From Pirellulales bacterium (GTDB taxonomy: Bacteria > Planctomycetota > Planctomycetia > Pirellulales > JAEUIK01): DNA of 64,000 nt. Shown here piece after piece: positions 55,178 through 63,011 of the stretch (positions within the stretch are counted from its first letter, which is position 1; each line of letters opens with the position of its first letter). The position numbers and the translations under genes were made by a program. The notes under the pieces were generated by a model, which was not told the DNA's origin, searched no databases, and saw nothing but the letters and a program-made list of their open reading frames with translations. The DNA is taken from contig JAIESQ010000045.1 in assembly GCA_019745975.1 (NCBI GenBank), forward strand, positions 1-64,000, read 5' to 3'.

Positions 55178-55261
55178 GGGCGCCACTGCTGGATGGGCCT
55201 TGTCGTGCGCCATCGAGCTTAACATTGCTGGATTACCCGCGCACTCCAGCAGTGGCACCCC
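55178..55261. repeat. Palindromic element (GTGCCACTGCT family)
   Basis: The left end gggcgccactgctgga and right end tccagcagtggcaccccc are inverted copies with one mismatch. It is 84 bases long, without large internal hairpins. It lies between the DUF4838 pseudogene and the PEP-CTERM gene. It is the fourth member of this family in the window. Confidence 0.75.
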
Positions 55262-55303
55262 CGCCAGGCGCGAGATGCGCGTTGCCACTCGAGTCGGAAT
55301 TGC

Positions 55304-55316
55304 TTTCACCGAGACG
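55304..55316. repeat. 13-base direct repeat, copy 1
   Basis: The sequence tttcaccgagacg is identical to 56164-56176. This copy covers the stop codon of the PEP-CTERM gene. With the other copy it brackets that gene and its promoter region. It may be coincidence or a remnant of insertion. Confidence 0.4.
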
Positions 55317-55950
55317 TGCGGCGACGACGCAGCGCGACCAAGCCGATGGTTCCGATGCCCAACCCGGCGAGGCCGATCGAGCTGGGTTCCGGAACCAGGT
55401 GAGCATCGAGGTCGGCCAGAAAATTGATTTCCTCCTCGTACCAGTTCGCTACCCCGAAGCTAATGGTATTCACGCCCGGTACGAAACCGCTCGTGATATC
55501 GAAGGTGATATCCCTGTAGTGGGGAGGATCGTACGTGTTTATGTTAGCGGTAAGTACTGGACCGGCGATGCCATCCCCCTCGCTCCAAATTGTGGCGCCG
55601 TTGAGAACGATGTTGTGGATATATCCGTACTGAGCGTAAGCGCCCGCAAGGCCACCAATGTGCGCCTTCGTTTCGTCGTATCCGGTTAGATCGAAGTTCT
55701 GCAAGAATTCGCCTGAACCCGCGGGGCTGCTAATGCCAAGAGCCCAAGTAACGGTGGAAGTAGCAGAACCACCAATGGCGTCGCCGATCCACACGCCCGG
55801 CCTGTGCCCGAGCCACCCCCCCCAACCGCCATCGACCAGATCCTCGCCCGTGTCGTCGAGTGACCAGAGCACGTGGCTCGCAAGTGCGTTACCCGCCATG
55901 AGCCCGCTCAGGGCGAGGCCAAACGTAGCCAGACAGAATAAACGTTTCAT
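55306..55950 (-). CDS. PEP-CTERM sorting domain protein
   Basis: The 214-aa secreted protein has a signal peptide (LFCLATFGLALSGLMAGNAL), a beta-rich body of about 160 residues (WGGWLGHRPGVWIGD, ISFGVANWYEEEINFLADLD) and a C-terminal sorting signal: VPEPSS, a Gly/Leu-rich helix and RRRRTSR. The signal is recognised by exosortase, which removes the tail and links the protein to an extracellular matrix or glycan. The body matches no fold that I recognise. AGGAGA precedes the ATG. No exosortase gene lies in the window. It is divergent from the second sigma gene. Confidence 0.92.
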   Translation of the reverse strand: MKRLFCLATFGLALSGLMAGNALASHVLWSLDDTGEDLVDGGWGGWLGHRPGVWIGDAIGGSATSTVTWALGISSPAGSGEFLQNFDLTGYDETKAHIGGLAGAYAQYGYIHNIVLNGATIWSEGDGIAGPVLTANINTYDPPHYRDITFDITSGFVPGVNTISFGVANWYEEEINFLADLDAHLVPEPSSIGLAGLGIGTIGLVALRRRRTSR

Positions 55951-56369
55951 TAGCGTCTCCTAGTAAAAAGGGCCAACAGTTCCAAGAATCACACGGAAAC
56001 CTTCCGCGAAGCCGCACTCAATGCCCCCCAGCTTCGGAGCATCCAGGGTCAGTGACTGGCTACAGAAACCTTCCACCGTCGAGGAGTCGCCGCCGCCTCA
56101 GGCCGACTTTGCGACGGGGTGCCTGACAACCGCGCTACGGGCGCTGCACGCCAGTTCTTAAGGTTTCACCGAGACGCCTCCCCGCCTTCACCGATAGTAA
56201 AGACGTAGCGCCAAGGGAAACCGAACGAGGAATTCTTGTTTTTTACTCGTCGGCAGTCGGTTCCCAACGGCAGTTGTGAAGTTGGTTGCACTGCCGGTAT
56301 CGCAAAACTACGATGGAGTTAAGTGCAATTCTTTGCTGGTTCTTCTCTTCGGGCAGCGGCGACTTCTCC
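55951..56369. other. Divergent region between PEP-CTERM and sigma/kinase genes
   Basis: This 419-base stretch must carry promoters for both directions. It contains the second copy of tttcaccgagacg (56164-56176) and several cttcc-type repeats, but no clear -35/-10 pair. A/T-rich ttgttttttactcg at 56236 is the likeliest promoter area for the sigma gene. An in-frame extension of the sigma gene into 56286-56369 is possible but lacks a ribosome site. Confidence 0.45.
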
Positions 56370-56975
56370 ATGACCCCCAAGAGCGACTTGCAGGCGGACG
56401 TTGACCAAGATTTGCTCTTGGCTCGTGCTGGTGACCAAGAGGCGCTGGGCCGGTTGCTGGAATATTTCCGTGACTACCTGCAACTGGTGGCCGCCGATGA
56501 GCTGTATTCGGGCGTGCGGCCTAAGGTGGGCGCGTCCGATGCCGTACAACAGACCCTGCACGCGGCGGTTCGTGGTTTCTCAGCGTTCCGCGGCGACTCT
56601 GAGCCAGAACTGCGGGCCTGGCTGCGACAGATTCTCGATCACCAGATGATCGACTTGGCGCGATCGTTCCGACAAGCCCGACGCAACGTCGCCCGCGAAC
56701 GCGCCCTGAACCCGCTGCCGACGGTGGTCGATCCGCCAGCACGTGATGCCACGCCGTCGAAGGACGCTTGCGACAAGGAACAGCGGCTTGCGCTGCTGCG
56801 GGCGATCGAACAATTGCCCACCGACTATCGCGTCGTGATCGTCATGCGAAGCCTGGAAGAGAAGAGCTTCCAGGAGATGGGCGCGGCGCTAGGACGCAGC
56901 TCGGATGCCGTCCGCATGCTGTGGACACGCGCCGTGGAGCGCCTCCGCGTGGAGCTGGAGCGATCGCACGGCTGA
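56370..56975 (+). CDS. ECF-type RNA polymerase sigma factor paired with a lectin-kinase
   Basis: The 201-aa sigma factor begins DQDLLLARAGDQEALGRLLE. Region 2 has VGASDAVQQTLHAAVRGF and FRGDSEPELRAWLRQILDHQ with RSFRQARRNVARER; region 4 is at about 140-195 (LLRAIEQLPTDYRVVIVMRS, FQEMGAALGRSSDAVRMLWT). The VGASDAVQQT form is typical of planctomycete ECF factors linked to Hanks kinases. The start is the ATG that begins the family core; ATGs at 56313 and 56286 would extend it. The kinase gene starts 34 bases later on the same strand, so phosphorylation rather than an anti-sigma factor may control it. Confidence 0.88.
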   Translation: MTPKSDLQADVDQDLLLARAGDQEALGRLLEYFRDYLQLVAADELYSGVRPKVGASDAVQQTLHAAVRGFSAFRGDSEPELRAWLRQILDHQMIDLARSFRQARRNVARERALNPLPTVVDPPARDATPSKDACDKEQRLALLRAIEQLPTDYRVVIVMRSLEEKSFQEMGAALGRSSDAVRMLWTRAVERLRVELERSHG

Positions 56976-57009
56976 GTGGGCGGGGGGATCTGGACGTGGA
57001 TTGAAGCGC

Positions 57010-58794
57010 ATGGGCGATCGCCAGCAATCCGACGAGCTGCGCGTGCCGCCAGACGCAGGCGTGGTCCCGGCGGATGCGCTAGCGCCAATCCTGGAGCGCT
57101 TTCGCACGTCGACAAGTCCCGCACTTTGGGAGTATCTCAAGGGGTTAGACGAACCCCTCTCGGCGCATGCGGATCAGCGGCGCTGCATTGGTCGCTTCGA
57201 AATTGTTCGCTGCATCGGCGAAGGAGGTTTCGGCAAGGTTTTTGAAGCCTACGACCCCGACAACGATCGGAAGGTGGCGCTCAAGGTGCCCAGCGCCGAT
57301 ACGCTTCTTGACAGCGAGCGCGTCCGCCGTTTCGTGCGCGAGGCCCAAATTGGCGCTCGCCTGCGCCACCCGAATGTCGTCAGCGTCTTGGAAGTCGACA
57401 CCGACGGTGTGGTCGTCTTCTTGGTGATGGAGCTGTGCCGGGGTCCCGATCTGGCGCGCTGGTTGGCGACGCGCGACGGGCGGGTCGATGTCGACACGGC
57501 CCTGGAAATCTTGCTGCCGATCGTCGACGTGGTCGCGCTGGCCCATCGTCAGGCCATCGTGCATCGTGACATCAAACCGAGTAATATCCTGCTGGACCTG
57601 GCGGGCGACAGCCGCGACTCCAAGTCTCCGCCAAGGGCCTTCACCCCCAGGTTGTCCGACTTTGGTCTCGCCAAACTGCTCGACGGTGAGTCGTCGCGCC
57701 ACACGCAAAGCGGTGTGGCCGTCGGCACCCCCAGCTACATGCCGCCGGAGCAAGCCGACCGACGTCTCGGCGAGATTGGCCCCTGGAGCGATGTCTACGC
57801 GCTGGGGATCGTCCTGTTCGAATTGCTCTGCGGACAGTCGCCCTTTCAGGGGAAGACCCCCGGCGAAACGGCCAGATTCGTGCTGGCTCGACACGTGCAG
57901 CTACCGCGAAGCGTGCGACGGGAGATTCCGCGTTCGCTCGAAGCGATCTGTTTGCATTGTCTCGAGACGGCGCCGCGTGACCGCTATCAGACGGCCGGCG
58001 AGTTGCAGGATGACCTGCGCCTCGCCCTGGCGCGCAAGCGCACGCGCGCCCAAGCGCGCCGCGGATGGACAGGACCAGGTCGCCGACAATGGCGGGCCGC
58101 CGCAGCGGGCCTGCTGCTAGCGGCCGTTGCCGTCGTCCTCGGCGCATTCTGGGTTCGTGAAGCCGAGGTCGCGCTACCTGTTCCGGCTGATGACAAAGTG
58201 GCAACATCGCTGGCGATGGCGCACATGCTTAGCGGCGACCGCCGACCGATGTTGGAGCGGATTGGCCGCTTGCAGCAGCCTGCCGGCGTCGCTGGGGACG
58301 ACGCGATCGACGCGGCTGGCGCGCTCAACCGCATCGCCACCTGGGTTGATTCGGATACCGGCAAGAAACACGTCTATCAGTTGGTTTATATGTATCAGCA
58401 GGTCACCTGGGAGGACGCTCGCGACCTGGCGGCCGCCAGCGCCTATCAAGGAAAGCCTGGCCATCTCGCCTCGATCACCTCGCCGAGCGAGGCCACGTTC
58501 ATTCGCAAAGAGCTCTTGGCGCCAGCCTTGAAAGCTGGGCATGGCAGGGACGTTGATAACGTCGAGGCGTGGATCGGGCTCGTGCGAGACAAGGCCAGCG
58601 GCGACTTCCGCTGGGTGACTGGCGAGAAATTCGAGTTTAGCGTGTGGGGAAATGCGGAGCCCAGCAATGGCGATACCGAAGATTGCGCAAGTGTCGCGCT
58701 GCGCTGGGGAATTTCGTCGCACTACGGTGACTGGAACGACTACAATCACGCCTCGCCGTTCGTGCGCTTCTTTCTTATCGAGTATGAGCTGTAG
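57010..58794 (+). CDS. Hanks-type Ser/Thr kinase with extracytoplasmic C-type-lectin-like domain
   Basis: The 594-aa protein has a cytoplasmic kinase at residues 63-340: CIGEGGFGKVF, Lys92 in VALKVPS, HRDIKPSN (185-192), DFGL (217-220) and TPSYMPPEQ. One helix follows (about 362-382, AAAAGLLLAAVAVVLGAFWV), then a linker and a C-type-lectin-like domain at 455-594. The domain shows WEDARDLAAASAYQGKPGHL, AWIGLVRD, an EPSNG loop near 550, EDCA and GDWNDYN, which look like the calcium/sugar sites (EPN and WND types). Only one cysteine is present in the domain, so the usual disulfides are missing. A kinase-lectin receptor for extracellular glycan is the inferred role. Confidence 0.88.
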   Translation: MGDRQQSDELRVPPDAGVVPADALAPILERFRTSTSPALWEYLKGLDEPLSAHADQRRCIGRFEIVRCIGEGGFGKVFEAYDPDNDRKVALKVPSADTLLDSERVRRFVREAQIGARLRHPNVVSVLEVDTDGVVVFLVMELCRGPDLARWLATRDGRVDVDTALEILLPIVDVVALAHRQAIVHRDIKPSNILLDLAGDSRDSKSPPRAFTPRLSDFGLAKLLDGESSRHTQSGVAVGTPSYMPPEQADRRLGEIGPWSDVYALGIVLFELLCGQSPFQGKTPGETARFVLARHVQLPRSVRREIPRSLEAICLHCLETAPRDRYQTAGELQDDLRLALARKRTRAQARRGWTGPGRRQWRAAAAGLLLAAVAVVLGAFWVREAEVALPVPADDKVATSLAMAHMLSGDRRPMLERIGRLQQPAGVAGDDAIDAAGALNRIATWVDSDTGKKHVYQLVYMYQQVTWEDARDLAAASAYQGKPGHLASITSPSEATFIRKELLAPALKAGHGRDVDNVEAWIGLVRDKASGDFRWVTGEKFEFSVWGNAEPSNGDTEDCASVALRWGISSHYGDWNDYNHASPFVRFFLIEYEL

Positions 58795-58805
58795 CGCGAG
58801 CATCC

Positions 58806-59948
58806 TTACACGCGCGTGATCGTGTTGCCCCCCAGGCGGCGCACGAGGCGGCGGATTTCCAGCGCGCTGGTGATCGCCAGAACTTGCGCCGTCGGCATTT
58901 CGCAGGCACGCACGACTTCGTCGATCGTCGACTGGCCCGTGCCGATCGCGTCGAGCACCTTGCGCTCCAGATCATTCAGTTTCAATTCGGCCGGATGATG
59001 TATCACGCGGCCGTCGGCGGCTGGCGTGGGCGCGACCAGCGGGCCCAGCTCCTCGAGCACGTCGTCGGGTGTTTCGACCAGCTTGGCGCCGTCGCGAATC
59101 AGCCGATGGCAGCCGTGCGACAGGCGATTGTCGACCCGACCGGGAATCGCGAACACGTCGCGTCCTTGCTCGCCGGCGTGGCGGGCCGTGATCAGCGCGC
59201 CCGATTGCACCGACGCTTCGACGACCAGCACGCCGAGCGACATTCCGGAGATCAACCGGTTGCGCTGCGGGAACGTGCCGGCCAGCGGTTTGACGCGCAG
59301 CGGCAGCTCGCTTAGGACCGCGCCGCTGCGGGCGACGTCGGCCGCCAGCTCACGATGCTCGGGGGGATAGATGTTCAACAGCCCGCTCCCCAACACGGCC
59401 AGGGTGCGTCCGCCGGCTGAAAGCGCGCCGCGATGAGCGGCGCCGTCGATGCCGCGCGCCAGGCCGCTGATGATCGTCAAACCCGCGCGAGCTAGGCTCG
59501 CGGCAAAACGCTCGGCAAGCTGCAATCCGTATTGCGTGGCGTGCCGCGAACCGACGATGGCGATCGCCAGCGAGTCCTCGGGCAAGAGCTCGCCGTGCAC
59601 GTAGAGCACGCTCGGCGGGTCGGGGATTTCCAATAGCGTGCGAGGGTAGTTCGGCCGCTCGCGTGCCAAAAGCGTGATGCCGCTGCGGCGGGCTAATGCG
59701 ACTTCTTCGGCCGCATCGATTTCGCTACGGGCAGCTACGATCGCCGCGCTGAGCTTGGCCCCAATCCCCTCGACCAGACAGAGCTCGTCGCGCGAGGCCG
59801 CGAAGATCGCCGACGCCGTCCCGAAGCGCGCCAACAGCGCCTGCGCCAAGCGCGGGCCGATGCCTGGTACCATCGCCAGCCGCACGCGCTCGACCAACTC
59901 GTCGTCTTCGGGCATGGGCGCCGGGGTCTGCGGTACTTCGAGACTCAT
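58806..59948 (-). CDS. dprA: DNA processing protein DprA
   Basis: The 380-aa protein contains an N-terminal helix-hairpin-helix region (MVPGIGPRLAQALLARFG), the Rossmann-like DprA core (IVGSRHATQYGLQLAERF, ISGLARGIDGAAHRGAL, VLGSGLLNIYPPEH, FPQRNRLISGMSLGVLVVEA) and a C-terminal winged helix (LERKVLDAIGTGQSTIDEVV). It loads RecA onto incoming single-stranded DNA in natural transformation. The ATG has AGGGG five bases upstream. It converges with the lectin-kinase gene, 11 bases away. Confidence 0.96.
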   Translation of the reverse strand: MSLEVPQTPAPMPEDDELVERVRLAMVPGIGPRLAQALLARFGTASAIFAASRDELCLVEGIGAKLSAAIVAARSEIDAAEEVALARRSGITLLARERPNYPRTLLEIPDPPSVLYVHGELLPEDSLAIAIVGSRHATQYGLQLAERFAASLARAGLTIISGLARGIDGAAHRGALSAGGRTLAVLGSGLLNIYPPEHRELAADVARSGAVLSELPLRVKPLAGTFPQRNRLISGMSLGVLVVEASVQSGALITARHAGEQGRDVFAIPGRVDNRLSHGCHRLIRDGAKLVETPDDVLEELGPLVAPTPAADGRVIHHPAELKLNDLERKVLDAIGTGQSTIDEVVRACEMPTAQVLAITSALEIRRLVRRLGGNTITRV

Positions 59949-60386
59949 GCTGCCCCTACTGGTCTGGTGGCAATACCACGGCTGGAAGCCGGCGTCGCTT
60001 GCCGGGGACGCCACATGTTTCGCACCAGTGTATCGGATGAAAGGTCGCGTCGCAGATTGTCGGATGCAACTGCCGAATCACATGGCCAGCCCACAAATAT
60101 TTTGCGAGCCGACCGAGTGGTCCCCCTCGAACAGGTGAGTCGTTGGGTTTGACGATTGGTGTGTCCCCATCGCGATACGGTAGTCGAATAGACAATTTGT
60201 TTGCTAATCAGTTTGGCGTGGGTAAAACAGGGACTACCCACTGCTGGCACGGAGTCGAGGCAATCGGGCGGAGCCGGAAGCGCCGCTCGAAGAGGACAGA
60301 AGAGCGCTGTCGGGGATTTTGGATTCGCTCCCTCGGGGGCCGGTAAGCGGCCCCCCAACGCTAGCACGATCAAGGGTTTAAGTCGC
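59949..60386. other. Divergent intergenic region upstream of dprA and the redoxin fusion
   Basis: No gene is supported in 438 bases. A GC-rich hairpin gggggcc/ggccccc (60335-60356) lies about 30 bases before the plus-strand start. With no T-run it could be an mRNA leader structure rather than a terminator. An in-frame extension of the downstream gene to 60201 is possible but reads across this hairpin and lacks a signal peptide. Confidence 0.45.
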
Positions 60387-62285
60387 ATGCACTTGGCATC
60401 TGGCACGTTCGGACGACTCGTTGGCGGCTTCGCGGGATTGTTTGTGTTGTGCACCTCGTTGCCACGGCTCGACGCGGCCGAGGCGACGCGCGTCGGTCGC
60501 AAGATCGACGATTTCTCGCTCCGCGATTTCCGCGGCAAGCAGCATTCGCTCGGCGAGCTATCGGACGAGAAGCTCCTCGTCGTGGTATTCCTGGGGACCG
60601 ATTGCCCATTGGTGAAGCTGTATGCCCCACGCCTGCAGGAGCTGGCGACCGAGTATGCGGAGCGCGGCGTGGAGTTCGTCGCCATCAACTCGAACTTGCA
60701 AGACACGGTGACCAAGATCGGCGCGTTCGCCCAGCGCGCCGGCATCAAGTTCCCGATTCTCAAAGACGCCGACAGCGCGATCGCCGATCGCTTTGGCGCT
60801 GAGCGCACGCCCGAGGCGTTCGTACTCGATGGCGATGGCGTCGTGCAGTATCGCGGACGGATCGACGACCAGTTCGGCGTCGGCTTCCAGCGCCCCCAGG
60901 TGGGCCGCAAAGACCTGGCGATCGCGATCGACGAACTGCTTGCGGGCAAGCCGGTCAGCATGCCCGAGACCGCCGCCCCCGGCTGCCTGATCGGCCGCGC
61001 GGCGAAAGTCGCGCCGACCGGCGACGTGACCTACACCAAGCATATCGCCAGCGTCCTGCAGGCGCGCTGCCAGGAATGCCATCGCTCGGGCGAGATCGCC
61101 CCCTTCCCGCTTACGAGCTACGACGAAGTGGTCGGTTGGGCGCCGATGATCTGCGAGGTGGTGGATCAAGGTCGGATGCCGCCGTGGTTCGCCAATCCCG
61201 AGTACGGCAAGTTCGCCAACGACTGCCGCCTGTCCGACGACGAGAAGCAGTTGATTCACACCTGGGTGGCCAACGGCTGCCCCGAGGGGAACAGGAGCGA
61301 CCTGCCCGCCCCGCGCGAGTTCGTCGACGGCTGGCGGATCAAGCCCGACCAGATCGTATACATGGACGAGAAGGCGTTTCAGGTGCCGGCCGAGGGGGTT
61401 GTGGACTACCAGAACTTCTCGGTCGACCTGCAGGTGACCGAAGACAAGTGGCTGCAAGCAGCCGAAGCGCGCCCCGACAATCGCTCGGTCGTGCACCACA
61501 TCGTTTGCTGGATTTCGCCCCCAGGGTCGGGGAGCGGCCAGATTTCGTTTGGCAACCGGCTGGTGGCGGTCTACGCCCCCGGCACGCCGCCGTGGTCGTT
61601 CCCCGAGGGGACGGCGATCCCCGTGCCGGCCGGTTCGCGGATCAGCTTCCAGATGCACTACACCCCCAACGGCACCGCGGCCGAGGACCGCAGCTACATC
61701 GGGCTGGTGTGGGCCGATCCCCAGACCGTCAAGCGCAAGGCGCAGAGCCTAATGGCGCCGCAACTGGGGATCAACATCCCGCCAGGGGCCGACAACCACG
61801 AGATTCGCTCGCGGTTCAAGGTCAAGCGCGACATGCTGCTTTTGAATTACTTCCCGCACATGCACCTGCGTGGGAAGGACTTCCGGTTTGAGGTCGAGTA
61901 TCCCGACGGCACCCGCGAGATCCTGCTCGACGTGCCGCGGTACGACTTCAACTGGCAGTTGCGCTACGACCTGGTCGAACCGAAGCTGGTGCCGAAGGGT
62001 TCACGGATTCACTGCGTGGCGCATTTCGACAATTCGGCGGCCAACCCCTTCAATCCCGATCCCACGCAAACCGTGCGATTTGGTGAGCAGACGTGGGAAG
62101 AGATGATGGTCGGCTTCTTCACGGCGGCCAGCACCGAGGAAGACGCTGGCGAGGCCGATGAAGAGGCCGAGCACGGCGATGACGGGGATGATGGCGGCGA
62201 CGATGAAAAGCCCGCGGCCGACGGCAAGCCACGCCGCCGAGGTCATTCCCCCAGCAAAGCGCTGCTCGACGCGCTACTGCCGTAG
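60387..62285 (+). CDS. Secreted redoxin / cytochrome c / copper-monooxygenase-like fusion
   Basis: The 632-aa protein has a signal peptide (LVGGFAGLFVLCTSLPRLDA), a thioredoxin-fold redoxin domain (residues about 35-190, single active Cys in GTDCPLVKLY), a haem motif C-Q-E-C-H near residue 230, and a copper type II monooxygenase-like half. The last has VVHHIVCWI, ISFQMHYTPNG and FPHMHLRGKDF, histidines arranged as in peptidylglycine monooxygenase CuB sites. The tail is very acidic (about residues 575-610) and ends in a basic segment. Such fusions are frequent in planctomycetes; their chemistry is undetermined. The start follows AAGGG and begins the signal peptide. Confidence 0.85.
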   Translation: MHLASGTFGRLVGGFAGLFVLCTSLPRLDAAEATRVGRKIDDFSLRDFRGKQHSLGELSDEKLLVVVFLGTDCPLVKLYAPRLQELATEYAERGVEFVAINSNLQDTVTKIGAFAQRAGIKFPILKDADSAIADRFGAERTPEAFVLDGDGVVQYRGRIDDQFGVGFQRPQVGRKDLAIAIDELLAGKPVSMPETAAPGCLIGRAAKVAPTGDVTYTKHIASVLQARCQECHRSGEIAPFPLTSYDEVVGWAPMICEVVDQGRMPPWFANPEYGKFANDCRLSDDEKQLIHTWVANGCPEGNRSDLPAPREFVDGWRIKPDQIVYMDEKAFQVPAEGVVDYQNFSVDLQVTEDKWLQAAEARPDNRSVVHHIVCWISPPGSGSGQISFGNRLVAVYAPGTPPWSFPEGTAIPVPAGSRISFQMHYTPNGTAAEDRSYIGLVWADPQTVKRKAQSLMAPQLGINIPPGADNHEIRSRFKVKRDMLLLNYFPHMHLRGKDFRFEVEYPDGTREILLDVPRYDFNWQLRYDLVEPKLVPKGSRIHCVAHFDNSAANPFNPDPTQTVRFGEQTWEEMMVGFFTAASTEEDAGEADEEAEHGDDGDDGGDDEKPAADGKPRRRGHSPSKALLDALLP

Positions 62286-62338
62286 CAAGCTGCGTAAGGC
62301 CCGCCGTGCTCAGTCGGTTACGCGCAACAGGAACGGGC

Positions 62339-62677
62339 TTAGCGGTCGACAATCGCTTCGAGAGCCGCCACCAGCGGCGGCAAGTCCATTTGAATCGTTT
62401 GCCAGACGATATCCAAGTCGATGGCGTCGTAACCGTGGATCAAGCGGTGGCGCATGCCGATGATTTGCGTCCAAGGAATCTCGGGATGTTGATCTCGGGT
62501 CGCCTGGGAGAGGCGAGCGGCGGCTTCACCAATTACGGAAAGTCGCCAGGCAACCGCGGCGCCCAAATCTTCCTCATGCTCGAGGTCGTCCCGAGTGATG
62601 GTCCGCGCGCGTTCCAGAACCTTGCGCGCCTGGGCGAGCATGTGTTCAAGCCGAGCGACGTCACGGGCTGCCGTCAA
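62339..62677 (-). CDS. hepT: HepT-like ribonuclease toxin (DUF86)
   Basis: The 112-aa helical protein has the HepT signature R-x4-H-x-Y in MRHRLIHGYDAIDLDIVW and the preceding RLSVIGEAAARLSQATRDQH. HepT is an HEPN-fold RNase neutralised by MntA through AMP transfer to its tyrosine. I choose a TTG that overlaps the end of the mntA frame by 17 bases and begins at TAARDVARLEHML, the normal start of the family; an ATG at 62641 would remove the first helix. Confidence 0.85.
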   Translation of the reverse strand: MTAARDVARLEHMLAQARKVLERARTITRDDLEHEEDLGAAVAWRLSVIGEAAARLSQATRDQHPEIPWTQIIGMRHRLIHGYDAIDLDIVWQTIQMDLPPLVAALEAIVDR

Positions 62678-62978
62678 ACTGCACCTCGGCCGTCGCGAGC
62701 ACGTGCTGTCGAAACCCCTCGTGAAGCGACGCTCGCGTGTGCAAGTCGATTCGCCGTCCGCCGAATAGAGCGGACAGCTCCAGTTCGATCGTGCCCAGCC
62801 CAATTAAGCCCGGCGTTCGTCCCGGCTCGAACTCGACCAGCACGTCGATATCGCTCGTGGGTGTGAAGTCGTCGCGCAACACCGAGCCAAACAGGGCCAG
62901 CCGTCGAATGCCACGACGGCGGCACAATTCACCTAACTCGGCCCTTGGAATCTCAACGCGTTGAGCTTTGCCGATCAT
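62661..62978 (-). CDS. mntA: MntA-like nucleotidyltransferase antitoxin
   Basis: The 105-aa minimal nucleotidyltransferase has the motif GSVLRDDFTPTSDIDVLVEF (G-S then D-x-D), a metal-binding pair in the active site. MntA proteins adenylylate HepT and thereby block its RNase. It is upstream of, and overlaps, hepT, the standard order. The pair may have been acquired horizontally, but no mobile gene flanks it. The start ATG is preceded by a purine-rich stretch. Confidence 0.9.
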   Translation of the reverse strand: MIGKAQRVEIPRAELGELCRRRGIRRLALFGSVLRDDFTPTSDIDVLVEFEPGRTPGLIGLGTIELELSALFGGRRIDLHTRASLHEGFRQHVLATAEVQFDGSP

Positions 62979-63011
62979 GGTGCGATTTGCTCCTGCCCTT
63001 ATTCTACCGCA

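Noticed and set aside
60335-60356. GC-rich hairpin as an intrinsic terminator
   Set aside because: There is no T-run on either strand, and it lies between divergent genes where no transcript needs to end.
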